This document shows, one piece after another, positions 9,014-17,612 of a DNA stretch of 64,000 nt (position 1 is the stretch's first letter; each line of letters opens with the position of its first letter). Made by a program: the position numbers and the translations under genes. The notes below the pieces were generated by a model that was not told the origin of the DNA, did no database searches, and worked only from the letters and a program-made list of their open reading frames with translations. Source of the DNA: Pseudomonadota bacterium (lineage in GTDB: Bacteria > Pseudomonadota > Alphaproteobacteria > Rhodobacterales > Rhodobacteraceae); assembly GCA_038533575.1 (NCBI GenBank), contig JBCAYL010000002.1, positions 1 through 64,000 on the forward strand. Reading direction: 5' to 3'.

Positions 9014-9058
9014 CGTTGGGCCTGGCCGGCGAAAGCCACCGCACTTTATGGCCCAACG
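9014..9058. repeat. Inverted repeat just after hemH
   Basis: CGTTGGGCC (9014-9022) and GGCCCAACG (9050-9058) are perfect 9-base arms with a 27-base loop that itself can form smaller GC pairs. It sits between the hemH stop and the terminator at 9060-9090 and could form an extra mRNA 3' structure. No protein-coding potential is seen here. Confidence 0.4.
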
Positions 9059-9059
9059 A

Positions 9060-9090
9060 AAAAGGGCGGCGCTTTCGGCGCCGCCCTTTT
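9060..9090. terminator. Bidirectional intrinsic terminator between hemH and the small exported-protein gene
   Basis: A perfect 13-base stem pairs AAAAGGGCGGCGC (9060-9072) with GCGCCGCCCTTTT (9078-9090) around a 5-base loop. The right arm ends in a T-run for plus-strand transcripts, and the A-run on the left serves minus-strand transcripts. Its position between two convergent gene ends is what a shared terminator requires. Confidence 0.85.
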
Positions 9091-9107
9091 CGATTATTCA
9101 ACGTCGC

Positions 9108-9296
9108 TTATGCGGACGCTGCTGCTGCGATGAGCGCAATCAGGATGAGGGGGATGATGAGCCCGTTGGAGGAGCCACCGGTCTCTTCCACGGTTTCGAT
9201 CACCACCTCGGGCTCCATCATGGGCTCTTCCATGCCACCTGCCGAAGCAAAGGATGCGAAGCCGGAAAGGGCAGCAGCGAGAACGAGTTTCTTCAT
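9108..9296 (-). CDS. Small exported or membrane-anchored protein, 62 residues
   Basis: The gene starts at ATG 9296, directly after a good ribosome-binding site GGAGG. The protein has an N-terminal signal peptide (MKKLVLAAALSGFASFASA), a short acidic stretch rich in Met and Glu, and a C-terminal hydrophobic segment NGLIIPLILIALIAAAASA that would act as a membrane anchor. No family is recognised with confidence. It converges on hemH across a shared terminator. Signal peptide plus terminal anchor with only about 20 residues between is a simple architecture whose role cannot be inferred. The frame extends upstream, but the signal peptide fixes this start. Confidence 0.75.
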   Translation of the reverse strand: MKKLVLAAALSGFASFASAGGMEEPMMEPEVVIETVEETGGSSNGLIIPLILIALIAAAASA

Positions 9297-9440
9297 AATT
9301 TCCTCCAGTAAACGTGTGGGATCGCAAGGTTCTAGGCGAGCACACGTATCAGACTTACCTCGTAACTCTGGATAAACAGCAAAACCACTGGAATGCAAAG
9401 CCTTCCTGCGGCGGCTTATCGGCGGATCACCGCAATGTCG

Positions 9441-10028
9441 TCAAATAAGCAACACCTGCGCGCCATTGTCCACGAGAGCGAAAAGTTCAGCGATATGTTC
9501 ATTGTAGAGGCCGATGCAGCCATTGGATGACCGCCGCCCGATCTTGCGCGTGTCGTGGGTCCCGTGGATGCGATAGTAGGTCCAGCTGAGATAGAGCGCG
9601 TGGGTGCCGAGCGGGTTGTCGGGGCCCGGCCCGACGAATTCCGGCCATTCCGGATTGCGCTGCCGCATGGCGGGCGTTGGCCGCCAGGATGGGCCTTCCA
9701 CCTTGCGGATCACACTTGTGCGGCCCCGGCGTGTGAGATCCTCGCTCAGCGGAACCGAGGTCGGGTAAAGCTTGTAGATCGCCTGGTCCTCGGACCAGTA
9801 ATGCAAGGCCCGGCTCTCGAGATCCACGAGAATGGCGCCGCCCCGCGTGCTGTCGAAATAGGGGCGCCAATCGAGCGTGCGGAAGCTCGAGATATTGCGC
9901 TTGTTGGCCCCGGCCACATCGCTCTCGAATTCCGTCGTATCCGCCGCATTCTGGCCCAGCGCGGGCGCGGCGAGAAGCGCGGTGCTCCCGGCGAGAAAAC
10001 TCCGGCGGGCGAACCTGTCTTGTGTCAT
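9441..10028 (-). CDS. L,D-transpeptidase (YkuD domain) with a Tat signal
   Basis: Periplasmic enzyme expected to make 3-3 cross-links in peptidoglycan or attach proteins to it. From ATG 10028 it has 195 residues. GGAGG lies 5 bases upstream of this ATG, which favours it over the overlapping GTG at 10031. The N-terminus ARRSFLAGSTALLAAPALG is a twin-arginine signal. Catalytic elements are HGTHDTRKIG (His) and SSNGCIGL (Cys) near the C-terminus. It is divergent from the CAP-domain lipoprotein gene across 156 bases. A Tat signal on an L,D-transpeptidase is common in this bacterial group. Confidence 0.92.
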   Translation of the reverse strand: MTQDRFARRSFLAGSTALLAAPALGQNAADTTEFESDVAGANKRNISSFRTLDWRPYFDSTRGGAILVDLESRALHYWSEDQAIYKLYPTSVPLSEDLTRRGRTSVIRKVEGPSWRPTPAMRQRNPEWPEFVGPGPDNPLGTHALYLSWTYYRIHGTHDTRKIGRRSSNGCIGLYNEHIAELFALVDNGAQVLLI

Positions 10029-10184
10029 CACTGCCTCCGTGATCGATTTTGCGGAGTTTTATGGCCTCTATGACGCAGTCGCAAATCAAACAGGCGTTAA
10101 CCCGCTCGCATGGGCCGGAGTTGATTTGAAGGGCGGCAACCCGCCGCTTAAGACAGTGGCGGAATCTTGCGGAGAACCACTTTC

Positions 10185-10721
10185 ATGCTCGACCGCCGTC
10201 TCGTTCTTCTCGGTCTGCCCGCGCTTTTGGCCGCCTGTGGCGGTGGGGGCCCCGTCCCCGTGGACGCCAACGGCAATCCGCTCCGCCGCGTCTACCGCAT
10301 CCGCGACGCGGAGATGGGCGATATCCAGTTTCGCATGCTCGACGGCGTCAACGCTCTGCGCTCGGCGCGCGGGGCGGGCGCGGTGCAGCTCAATGCGGAG
10401 CTCAACGCCGCCGCCGCCACCCATTCCCGCGACATGGCCGTGCAGAACAGGCCTTGGCATTTCGGGTCCGACGGCTCCTCGCCCGTAGATCGCCTTGCCC
10501 GCGTGGGCTATAACGGCACCCTCATCGGCGAGACAATCTCCGAGACCTTCGAGACCGAGCTCGAAACGCTTGCGGCATGGATGCAGGCCGCCAATACCCG
10601 CAATGTCATCCTCGACCCGCGCGCCCGCGATCTCGGCTTCTTCGGGTTTCAGGAGCAGAACGGCAAGATCTGGTGGACCCTCGTCCTCGCCACCCCCGCC
10701 GCATCGCTCGAGGTGGCGTAA
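10185..10721 (+). CDS. CAP-domain (SCP/PR1-like) lipoprotein
   Basis: 178 residues from ATG 10185, which is preceded by GGAG at the right distance. The lipoprotein signal MLDRRLVLLGLPALLAAC ends with lipobox LAAC, so Cys18 should be lipidated. The rest is a CAP domain: the first helix LNAELNAAAATHSRDMA holds the family His, and a strand-helix GETISETF and the FQEQNGKIWWTLVLA terminal strand follow. Bacterial CAP proteins are often cell-envelope associated, but their biochemical role is not established. Flanking L,D-transpeptidases point to envelope work. It converges on the next gene with 10 bases between. Confidence 0.88.
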   Translation: MLDRRLVLLGLPALLAACGGGGPVPVDANGNPLRRVYRIRDAEMGDIQFRMLDGVNALRSARGAGAVQLNAELNAAAATHSRDMAVQNRPWHFGSDGSSPVDRLARVGYNGTLIGETISETFETELETLAAWMQAANTRNVILDPRARDLGFFGFQEQNGKIWWTLVLATPAASLEVA

Positions 10722-10731
10722 ACCGCCCGCC

Positions 10732-11223
10732 TCAGGGGTAGATGCTGATCGGCGTACCCACGTTCACCATCGCGTAGATGTCCTCCATCTCGCGATTGCT
10801 CACGGCGAGGCACCCCCAGGTCCAGTCCGGCTGCCCGCGGAACCGCCGCGGCGTGCCATGGATGAAGATGTCTCCCCCCGGACTTTCGCCCATGGCCTCC
10901 GCAAAGGCACGGTCCGCCTCGTTAGGATAGGAAATCCCGATCGAGAGGTGGAAGTCCGAATTCGGGTTCTTCCGGTCGATCATGTAGAGGCCTTCGGGTG
11001 TTTTCCCGTCGCCGCTGATCTCCTTGTGCCCCTCGGGCGCAAAGCCCAGCTCGAAATCGTAGCTGGCGAGGATCTGGTCATTGTGGAGCAGCACCAGCTT
11101 CCGCTGCTCCTTGAAGGCCATCACATGCGTCACCTCCGGGCCGTCATAGCTCCGGAACTTGGACGCACAGCCCGACAGCGCCAGCACGGCGCAAAGCATG
11201 AGTGAGGTAAAGACTGCCCGCAT
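10732..11223 (-). CDS. L,D-transpeptidase family lipoprotein
   Basis: 163 residues. A lipoprotein signal ends with LSGC (Cys19). The YkuD-domain catalytic parts are visible: IFIHGTPRRFRGQP contains the conserved His and WTWGCLAVSN the nucleophilic Cys. The GDGKTPEGLYMID segment is typical of the ErfK/YafK-like subgroup, so it may be a YafK-type amidase or transpeptidase that cuts or forms bonds at the Braun-type linkage; this is uncertain. It is anchored in the membrane facing the periplasm. It is the second YkuD protein within 2 kb, and the two differ in signal type. Confidence 0.9.
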   Translation of the reverse strand: MRAVFTSLMLCAVLALSGCASKFRSYDGPEVTHVMAFKEQRKLVLLHNDQILASYDFELGFAPEGHKEISGDGKTPEGLYMIDRKNPNSDFHLSIGISYPNEADRAFAEAMGESPGGDIFIHGTPRRFRGQPDWTWGCLAVSNREMEDIYAMVNVGTPISIYP

Positions 11224-11289
11224 GGTTCTGCTGCTCGTTGTTTTGCGCCACCCTAGCGCAAAAGCGCCCCGGCAGGCGACACGAAGCCG

Positions 11290-12087
11290 TTATTTTTCGC
11301 TCAGTTTCCGTTCAATTTCGCCGAGCCGGGTCAGCACCTCGTCCCGGTAGCTGTCGGTGGCCTCGTTGGCCTCCGCGGCATGGGCGTCCTGCATGGAATT
11401 CACGATGAGACCGACGAGCAGGTTCACCACCGCGAATGTCGTTACCATGATGAAGGGCACGAAAAAGGCCCAGGCCATCGGATAGACCTCAAGCACCGGG
11501 CGCACGATCCCCATGGACCAGCTCTCCAGCGTCATGATCTGGAAGAGTGTGTAGAGCGAGCGCCCCAGCGTGCCGAACCAAGCGTCGAACTGCATCGCCT
11601 GCTCGGGCGTGCAGGCCGGGCAGCCGAGGCCAAAGAGCTTCGTGGCCATGACCGCGCCGATATAGAACATCATGCCCATGAGCAGAAAGACTGAGCCCAT
11701 GCCCGGCAGCGCGCTCACGAAGCCCTCCACCACGCGGCGGAGCTGCGGCGCCACAGAGATGAGGCGCAAGACGCGCAGGATGCGCAGCGCGCGCAGCACG
11801 GAAAGGCCCCCGGTCGTCGGCACAAGCGCGATCCCGACGACGGCGAGATCGAAGAGGTTCCACCCCGAACGGAAGAACTTACCGCGATAGGCGAAGAGCT
11901 TGAGCGCGATCTCGGCGGTGAAAATGGCAAGGCAGGCGCGGTCCAGCGCGAGGATGAGATCGCCCGCCGCCGCCATGATCGGCTGCGACGTCTCCAGCCC
12001 GAGGATGATCGCGTTGAAGATGATGACGCCCATGATGACATTCGTCACCAGGGGCCGCTCGAGCCATGTCTGGAGTGTCGCTTGCAT
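11290..12087 (-). CDS. Bacterial voltage-gated sodium channel (NaChBac/NavMs type)
   Basis: 265 residues, one six-helix subunit that assembles as a tetramer in the inner membrane. S4 carries Arg99, Arg102, Arg105 and Arg108 at every third position. S2 has Glu59 and S3 Asp80 as counter-charges. The pore filter is TLESWSM (residues 186-192), the sodium-selective sequence of this family. S6 is FVPFIMVTTFAVVNLLVGL, and the tail (about 240-265) has heptad-like character expected for the C-terminal four-helix coiled coil. All functional elements are intact. Such channels are found in marine and alkaliphilic bacteria, where they are thought to link sodium entry to motility or pH control. Confidence 0.95.
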   Translation of the reverse strand: MQATLQTWLERPLVTNVIMGVIIFNAIILGLETSQPIMAAAGDLILALDRACLAIFTAEIALKLFAYRGKFFRSGWNLFDLAVVGIALVPTTGGLSVLRALRILRVLRLISVAPQLRRVVEGFVSALPGMGSVFLLMGMMFYIGAVMATKLFGLGCPACTPEQAMQFDAWFGTLGRSLYTLFQIMTLESWSMGIVRPVLEVYPMAWAFFVPFIMVTTFAVVNLLVGLIVNSMQDAHAAEANEATDSYRDEVLTRLGEIERKLSEK

Positions 12088-12149
12088 CGTCCTGCCCTGT
12101 CGTCTTGGCGCTCAGATGCGTGCGCCGCCGGGCCACGTCAACTGCGGGC

Positions 12150-14006
12150 CTACTCCGCGGCCTCGCTGTAGCCCAAAAATCCGCCGGATTGCCTATTCCA
12201 GTAGCGGGCATAAAGCCCGCCCTGCCCGAGAAGCTCGTGGTGAGTGCCTTCCTCCACGATTCTGCCAGCTTCCATGACCACGATGCGGTCCATGTTGGCG
12301 AGCGTGGATAGACGGTGCGCGATGGCGAGCACGGTCTTGCCCTCCATGACCCGCTCGAGCGCCTCCTGGATCTCGGCCTCGACCTCGCTGTCGAGCGCGC
12401 TCGTGGCCTCGTCGAGCACCAGGACCGGGGCATCCTTCAGGATCGCGCGGGCGAGCGCGATGCGCTGCCTCTGTCCGCCGGAGAGCTTCACGCCGCGCTC
12501 GCCCAGATGCGCGTCATAGCCCTTGCGACCTTTCCCGTCTTCCAGCGTCTGGATGAAGTCGTGGGCGCTGGCCTTCTCGGAGGCCGCGATGAGCTCGGCC
12601 TCGGTGGCGTCGGGACGGCCGTAGAGGATGTTGTCCCGCGCGGACCGGTTGAACATGGCGGTATCCTGCGTGACCATCGCGATGTGGCGACGCAGGCTCT
12701 CTTGGGTCACCTCGCTCACGTCTTGTCCGTCCACCCGCACGCGGCCTGTCTCGGCGTCATAAAGCCGGAGCAGCATCGCCACGAGGGTGGACTTCCCCGC
12801 ACCGGACGCGCCCACGACGCCGACTTTCTCGCCCGGCTTAAGCGCGAGCGAGAGCCCACGGACACCGCCGGGGCCTCCGTCATACGTGTAGGTCAGATTT
12901 TCGAAGCCGATCGCTCCCGCACCGGGGCGGAAGACCGGCGCGCCCGGCGCATCGGTGACGCTGTGGGGCGGCGTCAGCGTTTTGATGCCGTCCTCGATCT
13001 CGCCGAGGTTGGCGTAGAGCCCCATGAGCGCGAAGCTCACCCAGCCGGTCATCTGGCTGAGCCGGATGGAGATGACACCCGCGGCCGCGATATCGCCTGC
13101 GCTGGCCGCGCCCGCGGTCCAGAGCCATATGGCGGAGCTGATGAGCACCACCGGCAGGATACCCGCCACCGACATGAGCGCGAGGCGGAACAAGGCACTG
13201 ATCTTGCCAAACTCGATGGCCGAGACGCGGTAGGCCCCCATAGCGCCCAGCGCCGCTTCGTCCTCATGCTCGGAATTGGCAAAGAGCTTCACTGTCTTGA
13301 TGTTGCCCACCGTGTCGACGATCTGCCCGCTGACGTTCGCGCGCTTGGCCGCGCGGTCCTTTGAGCGCGTGCGGATGCGCGGCATGAACCAGGCGATGAG
13401 CTTCAGGTAGCCCGCGAACCATACGATCACGATCAGCGCCACCGTCCAGTCGATGGTGAACAGGAGGAGGATCGAGCCCACGACAGAGGCCGCGGCAAAG
13501 GCCACGACGCTGATGAGTTCCACCAGCACATCCGTCACCGCGCGGCCCGTCTGCATCTGCTTCTGCGCGATGCGGCCTGCGAAATCGTCGTCGAAAAACT
13601 CGGTGGAATGGCCCAGCACCCAACGGTGCAGCCGCGACTGCACGAGCATGTTCACGTTGGGCTGGATCATGATGGAGTTGAGCGCCGCCGACGCGCCGAA
13701 GGCGATGGGGCGGATGACGAGGAAGAACCCGAGGAAGGCCACGAGGAGGAGCGTGTTGGCGTCGAACCACGTGGCGGGGTCCGCATCGGTCGAATCGACG
13801 ATCGCGCCAAGGATGATCGCGCTCACCACCTCCGAGGTGCCCGCTGCCGCCGAGACGGCAAAGGCCAGCCAGAACATCGGCCACGCGCCCCTGAGGCACC
13901 AGCGCAGGAACGCCATCAGCGTCTGTGGCGGGGCGCCGTCGGCAGGCTCGAACGGCTTGATCCAGCCGCTCAGCGACCGGGCAAAGCTTTCGAAATAGGC
14001 TGTCAT
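12150..14006 (-). CDS. ABC transporter, fused permease-ATPase half-transporter (second of pair)
   Basis: 618 residues with an N-terminal six-helix exporter membrane domain and a C-terminal ATPase. Walker A is GASGAGKST, signature LSGGQRQR, Walker B VLVLDEATSALDSE and the switch His is in AIAHRLST, all intact. The ATG overlaps the stop of the upstream half-transporter by 4 bases (ATGA), so the two are co-translated and probably form a heterodimeric exporter. Both ATP sites look complete, unlike heterodimers with one degenerate site, so separate homodimers are also possible. Substrate unknown; MsbA-like and multidrug exporters share this layout. Confidence 0.92.
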   Translation of the reverse strand: MTAYFESFARSLSGWIKPFEPADGAPPQTLMAFLRWCLRGAWPMFWLAFAVSAAAGTSEVVSAIILGAIVDSTDADPATWFDANTLLLVAFLGFFLVIRPIAFGASAALNSIMIQPNVNMLVQSRLHRWVLGHSTEFFDDDFAGRIAQKQMQTGRAVTDVLVELISVVAFAAASVVGSILLLFTIDWTVALIVIVWFAGYLKLIAWFMPRIRTRSKDRAAKRANVSGQIVDTVGNIKTVKLFANSEHEDEAALGAMGAYRVSAIEFGKISALFRLALMSVAGILPVVLISSAIWLWTAGAASAGDIAAAGVISIRLSQMTGWVSFALMGLYANLGEIEDGIKTLTPPHSVTDAPGAPVFRPGAGAIGFENLTYTYDGGPGGVRGLSLALKPGEKVGVVGASGAGKSTLVAMLLRLYDAETGRVRVDGQDVSEVTQESLRRHIAMVTQDTAMFNRSARDNILYGRPDATEAELIAASEKASAHDFIQTLEDGKGRKGYDAHLGERGVKLSGGQRQRIALARAILKDAPVLVLDEATSALDSEVEAEIQEALERVMEGKTVLAIAHRLSTLANMDRIVVMEAGRIVEEGTHHELLGQGGLYARYWNRQSGGFLGYSEAAE

Positions 14007-15856
14007 TCAGCAGCGACCTCGGTGTCGTCGGTGAGGATGAACCCGCCCGATTGGCGCGCCCAGAAGCCTGCATATAGCGCGCCTTGCGCCAAAAGCTCGG
14101 CATGGGTGCCGTCCTCGGCGATGCGGCCTTCGTCGAGGACGATGATCCTGTCCATCTGAGCGATGGTCGAAAGGCGGTGCGCGATGGCGATGACGGTCTT
14201 GCCGTCCATCATGCCGGTGAGCGTGTCCTGGATCGCGGCCTCCACCTCGCTGTCGAGCGCGCTTGTCGCCTCGTCGAGGACGAGGATCGGGGCGTTCTTC
14301 AGGATGACGCGCGCCAGCGCGATCCGCTGCCGCTGCCCGCCAGAGAGCTTCACGCCCCGCTCGCCCACATGGGCGTCATAGCCCTGCCGCCCGTTCGGAT
14401 CCTCGAGATCATCGATGAATTTGTCCGCCGCGGCCCGTGCCGCCGCCCGGCGCATGTCCTCCTCCGAGGCCGTGGGATCGCCATAGAGGATATTGTCCCG
14501 CACCGAGCGATGGAGGAGCGAGCTGTCCTGCTGCACCATCCCGATCTGGCGGCGCAGGCTCGTCTGCGTGACCGCGCGGATATCCTGCCCATCGATCAAA
14601 ATGCGCCCGCCCTCGGCGTCGTAGAATCGCAAAAGCAGCTTCACGAGGGTCGATTTTCCGGCGCCTGAGCGGCCCACGACGCCCACCTTCTGCCCCGCCG
14701 CGATCGTCAGGTCGATCTTGTCGAGGCCGCCCTTGTCGCGGCCGTAGTGGTGCGTCAGGCCCTCGAGCTCGATCTTGCCCTCGGTGAGATTGAGCTCCGT
14801 CGCATCCGGCGCATCGAGGAGCGCGATGGGCTGCGCGATCGTCTCCATCCCCTCGCGGATGATCCCGATATTCTGGAAGAACGAGGTCAGCGCCCACATG
14901 ATCCAGCCGGTCATGGCATTGAGCCGGAGCACCAGCGTCGACGCCGCCGCGACGACGCCCACCGTGGCAGACCCGGACGTCCAGAGCATCAGCGCCCAGC
15001 CGATCACCGCCACGATGAGAAGACCGTTCAGAAAGGTCAGCATCGCGTCCATGATCGTGTAGATACGCATCTCTTTCTGGAAGGTGCGCCGGGCCTCCTC
15101 GATGACCTCGCGAGCATATTCCTCCTCGCTTGCGTGATGCGCGAAGAGCTTCACGGAATGTATGTTGGTGTAGCTGTCGACGACCCGGCCCGTGACCGCC
15201 GAGCGCGCATCAGAAGCCGCCTGCGAGGCCGGCGTCACCCGCTTGATCGTCCACTGCACGAGCCAGCCGTAGAGAAAGAGCCACGCCAGGAGCGGCAGCA
15301 TGAGCCGCGGATCGGTGGTGGACATCAGGATCACGGCGCCCACGAAATAGGCCAGGCTGTAGGTGATCGCGTCAAACGCCTGAAAGGTCGCCTCCCCCAC
15401 GGCCGGCGGCGTCTGCATGATCCGGTTGGCGATGCGGCCCGCGAAATCGTTCTCGAACCAGCCCACCGATTGCCGAAGCACGTGGCGATGGGCCCGCCAG
15501 CGCACGGTGGTGCCCACATTGGGCATGATCGCGTTGTTGAGGATGAGCACGTCGAGCGTCTGCACGAGGGGCCGGAAGACGAGGATGAAGACGGTCACGA
15601 GGGCAAGCTCGAGCCCGTGCACGCTCCAAAACGTCGCTGCCTCTGTGGTGACGAGGTCGTCCACGAGAAGACCGAGGTAGAAGATCAGCCAAAGCTCCAC
15701 CGCCGCCACAACGACGGAGAGGATCACGGAATAGACGAAGAGGCCTTTGAACGCACGCAGATAGCCCCACAGAAACGGCACAAGCCGCGCGGGTGGGCGA
15801 TCCTCGGGCGTGTAGGGCCCATAGGGATCGTTGAGATTTTCGAAGAACCGGAACAC
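14003..15856 (-). CDS. ABC transporter, fused permease-ATPase half-transporter (first of pair)
   Basis: 617 residues with the same order of domains as its downstream neighbour. ATPase motifs are GRSGAGKST, LSGGQRQR, LVLDEATSALDSE and AIAHRLST. The two proteins share closely similar blocks, for example the YDAHxGERGVKLSGG segment, so they look like products of an old tandem duplication. The start is GTG at 15856 (MFRFFENL...); no in-frame ATG precedes the conserved N-terminus. It lies 44 bases downstream of the LysE-type exporter gene on the same strand and may belong to the same transcript. Confidence 0.92.
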   Translation of the reverse strand: MFRFFENLNDPYGPYTPEDRPPARLVPFLWGYLRAFKGLFVYSVILSVVVAAVELWLIFYLGLLVDDLVTTEAATFWSVHGLELALVTVFILVFRPLVQTLDVLILNNAIMPNVGTTVRWRAHRHVLRQSVGWFENDFAGRIANRIMQTPPAVGEATFQAFDAITYSLAYFVGAVILMSTTDPRLMLPLLAWLFLYGWLVQWTIKRVTPASQAASDARSAVTGRVVDSYTNIHSVKLFAHHASEEEYAREVIEEARRTFQKEMRIYTIMDAMLTFLNGLLIVAVIGWALMLWTSGSATVGVVAAASTLVLRLNAMTGWIMWALTSFFQNIGIIREGMETIAQPIALLDAPDATELNLTEGKIELEGLTHHYGRDKGGLDKIDLTIAAGQKVGVVGRSGAGKSTLVKLLLRFYDAEGGRILIDGQDIRAVTQTSLRRQIGMVQQDSSLLHRSVRDNILYGDPTASEEDMRRAAARAAADKFIDDLEDPNGRQGYDAHVGERGVKLSGGQRQRIALARVILKNAPILVLDEATSALDSEVEAAIQDTLTGMMDGKTVIAIAHRLSTIAQMDRIIVLDEGRIAEDGTHAELLAQGALYAGFWARQSGGFILTDDTEVAAE

Positions 15857-15900
15857 GGGGGGCGCCTCATCGAGTCGTGCCCACCATAGGCTCCCTTACG

Positions 15901-16479
15901 TCACAGGAAAACCAAGCCCGCCGAAATCGCCAGGAGCACGGCCATTCCCCGCATGAAGATGGTGAAAGCGAGAGGCGTCTTCAGGAGGTAGGTGAGGAGC
16001 GACCCTGCGAAGCTCCAGAACAGGCAAACGCCGAGATTGATGCCCGAGAACGCCGTACCGAGCAGCCAGGCGGAGAGGAGCGGGCTCGCCCCCTCGGTAT
16101 AGGCGGTGGCAGCCACGGCGACGGCCCAGATCTTCGGATTGACCCATTGAAAGAGCACCGCCTCGAGGAAGGTAAAGGGGCGGTCCCGCGCCTCCTCCCG
16201 AGGCTTGGCCTGCGCCGTCCAGAGCTTCCAAGCCATGAAGAGGATCCAGGCCGAAGCCACGACTTGAAGCACTAGCTTGAGCTGCGGCATTGCCGCGAGC
16301 AGCGCCCCGATGCCAAATCCGGTGAGCCCCGCCGTGATCCCCACCCCCACCGCCACGCCAAGCACATGAGGCAGCGTGGGGCGAAAACCGAACCGCGCGC
16401 CCGAGGCGGTGAGAAGGATGACGTTCGGCCCGGGCGAAAAGAGCCCCGCGAAGACGAAGACGTAGAGCGGGGCGATCAT
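15901..16479 (-). CDS. LysE/RhtB family amino acid exporter
   Basis: 192-residue inner-membrane protein with about six hydrophobic segments. The N-terminal SPGPNVILLTASGARFG is the family signature, and QWVNPKIWAVAVAA in the middle matches the conserved third-segment motif NPK. LysE/RhtB proteins export amino acids such as lysine, homoserine or threonine; which one applies here is not visible. The ATG at 16479 overlaps the cca stop as ATGA, which decides the start over an upstream in-frame ATG at 16530 inside cca. Translational coupling with cca is likely structural rather than functional. Confidence 0.92.
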   Translation of the reverse strand: MIAPLYVFVFAGLFSPGPNVILLTASGARFGFRPTLPHVLGVAVGVGITAGLTGFGIGALLAAMPQLKLVLQVVASAWILFMAWKLWTAQAKPREEARDRPFTFLEAVLFQWVNPKIWAVAVAATAYTEGASPLLSAWLLGTAFSGINLGVCLFWSFAGSLLTYLLKTPLAFTIFMRGMAVLLAISAGLVFL

Positions 16480-17612
16480 AAGCGGGCCAAGAGCTCCGCC
16501 TTTGTGGCGGTGAAGTCGGAGGCGATCCAAGCCGTTTTCAGCTCTGTTAGAGCCTGTCCGATGGCCGGTCCTTCAAGATCTGCGGGCAGGTCTGCGGCCT
16601 TCACGGGGAACTCCGCCGCAGCGCCGGTCTCTGCGGCGCGGAGATCGCCGGGCTCGAGCGAGCGTTCCAGCGCCGCTGCCCGGAGCGCGAGCCCGCGCAG
16701 CGCCGTCTCCGACCCGAACGCGTGACCGAGCGCCCCGGCGGGCTCCGTGCCCTCCATCATGTCGCGGTAGGTCGCGAGGCAACGCGCCTCCGCCTTGCTC
16801 AGACGCAGCCCCGTCGCATCACCGCCCAGCGCCGCGAGCCGCGCCATGGCGTCGATCTCCGCGACAGGATCGAGATGGATCGAGGGGCCGAGGAGCTTTG
16901 CGCTGGCACCGAGCAGAACGCGCGAAAGGAGGCCCGCCTGTTCCAGCGCCCCGACCGCGGGCGCGGGATCGGGCGCGGAGAGGAGCTTCACCATCTCCGC
17001 CGTCACCCGCTCGGCGGAGAGCGTCGCGAGGCCGTCCCCATGGGCCGCGCAGGCTGCGAGGCCTTCCGCGTCGAGCTCCGTCCCATACCACGCAAAGAAG
17101 CGGAAAAAGCGCAGGATGCGGAGGTAATCCTCCCGTATCCGCGCCTCCGCGTCGCCGATGAAGCGGAAGCGGCGCTGGGCGAGATCGCCAAGCCCAGCCA
17201 CCGGATCGCGCACGGCACCCGTGGCATCGGCATAGAGCGCGTTCATCGTGAAATCCCGACGCCTTGCATCCTCCTCCAGCGTCTCAGCGAAGGCCACGAC
17301 GGCATGGCGGCCATCCGTCTCCACGTCGCGGCGGAAGGTGGTGATCTCGAAGGGCTGGCCGCAGTGGATGAGCGTCACCGTCCCGTGGTCGATCCCCGTG
17401 GGCACGGCACGCATCCCCGCGGCCTTCGCGAGCGCCATGACGCGCTCGGGCCGTGCATCTGTTGAGATATCGAGATCGGTGACCGGCGCGCCGAGGAGCG
17501 CGTTGCGCACGCAGCCGCCCACGAACCACGCTTCGTGCCCCGCATCGGTGAGAAGCGCGCAGACCTCCTGCGCCTCCACATCGCTTAGCCATGGGCCGTC
17601 CACCCGCGTCAC
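16476..17612 (-). CDS. cca: CCA tRNA nucleotidyltransferase
   Basis: Adds or repairs the 3' CCA end of tRNA. From the GTG at 17612 it has 378 residues, and this GTG overlaps the Nudix gene stop by 4 bases (GTGA). The class II nucleotidyltransferase head is clear: AWFVGGCVRNALLG, then the metal-binding DLDIST, then RRDFTMNALY and DYLRILRFFRF, which form the nucleotide-recognition neck. The C-terminal body is less conserved, as usual. It sits in hslO-nudL-cca-lysE with overlapping ends throughout. Confidence 0.94.
   Translation of the reverse strand: MTRVDGPWLSDVEAQEVCALLTDAGHEAWFVGGCVRNALLGAPVTDLDISTDARPERVMALAKAAGMRAVPTGIDHGTVTLIHCGQPFEITTFRRDVETDGRHAVVAFAETLEEDARRRDFTMNALYADATGAVRDPVAGLGDLAQRRFRFIGDAEARIREDYLRILRFFRFFAWYGTELDAEGLAACAAHGDGLATLSAERVTAEMVKLLSAPDPAPAVGALEQAGLLSRVLLGASAKLLGPSIHLDPVAEIDAMARLAALGGDATGLRLSKAEARCLATYRDMMEGTEPAGALGHAFGSETALRGLALRAAALERSLEPGDLRAAETGAAAEFPVKAADLPADLEGPAIGQALTELKTAWIASDFTATKAELLARL

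Noticed and set aside
14747-15889. 380-codon plus-strand frame rich in His, Arg and Glu
   Set aside because: Antisense to the first ABC half-transporter.
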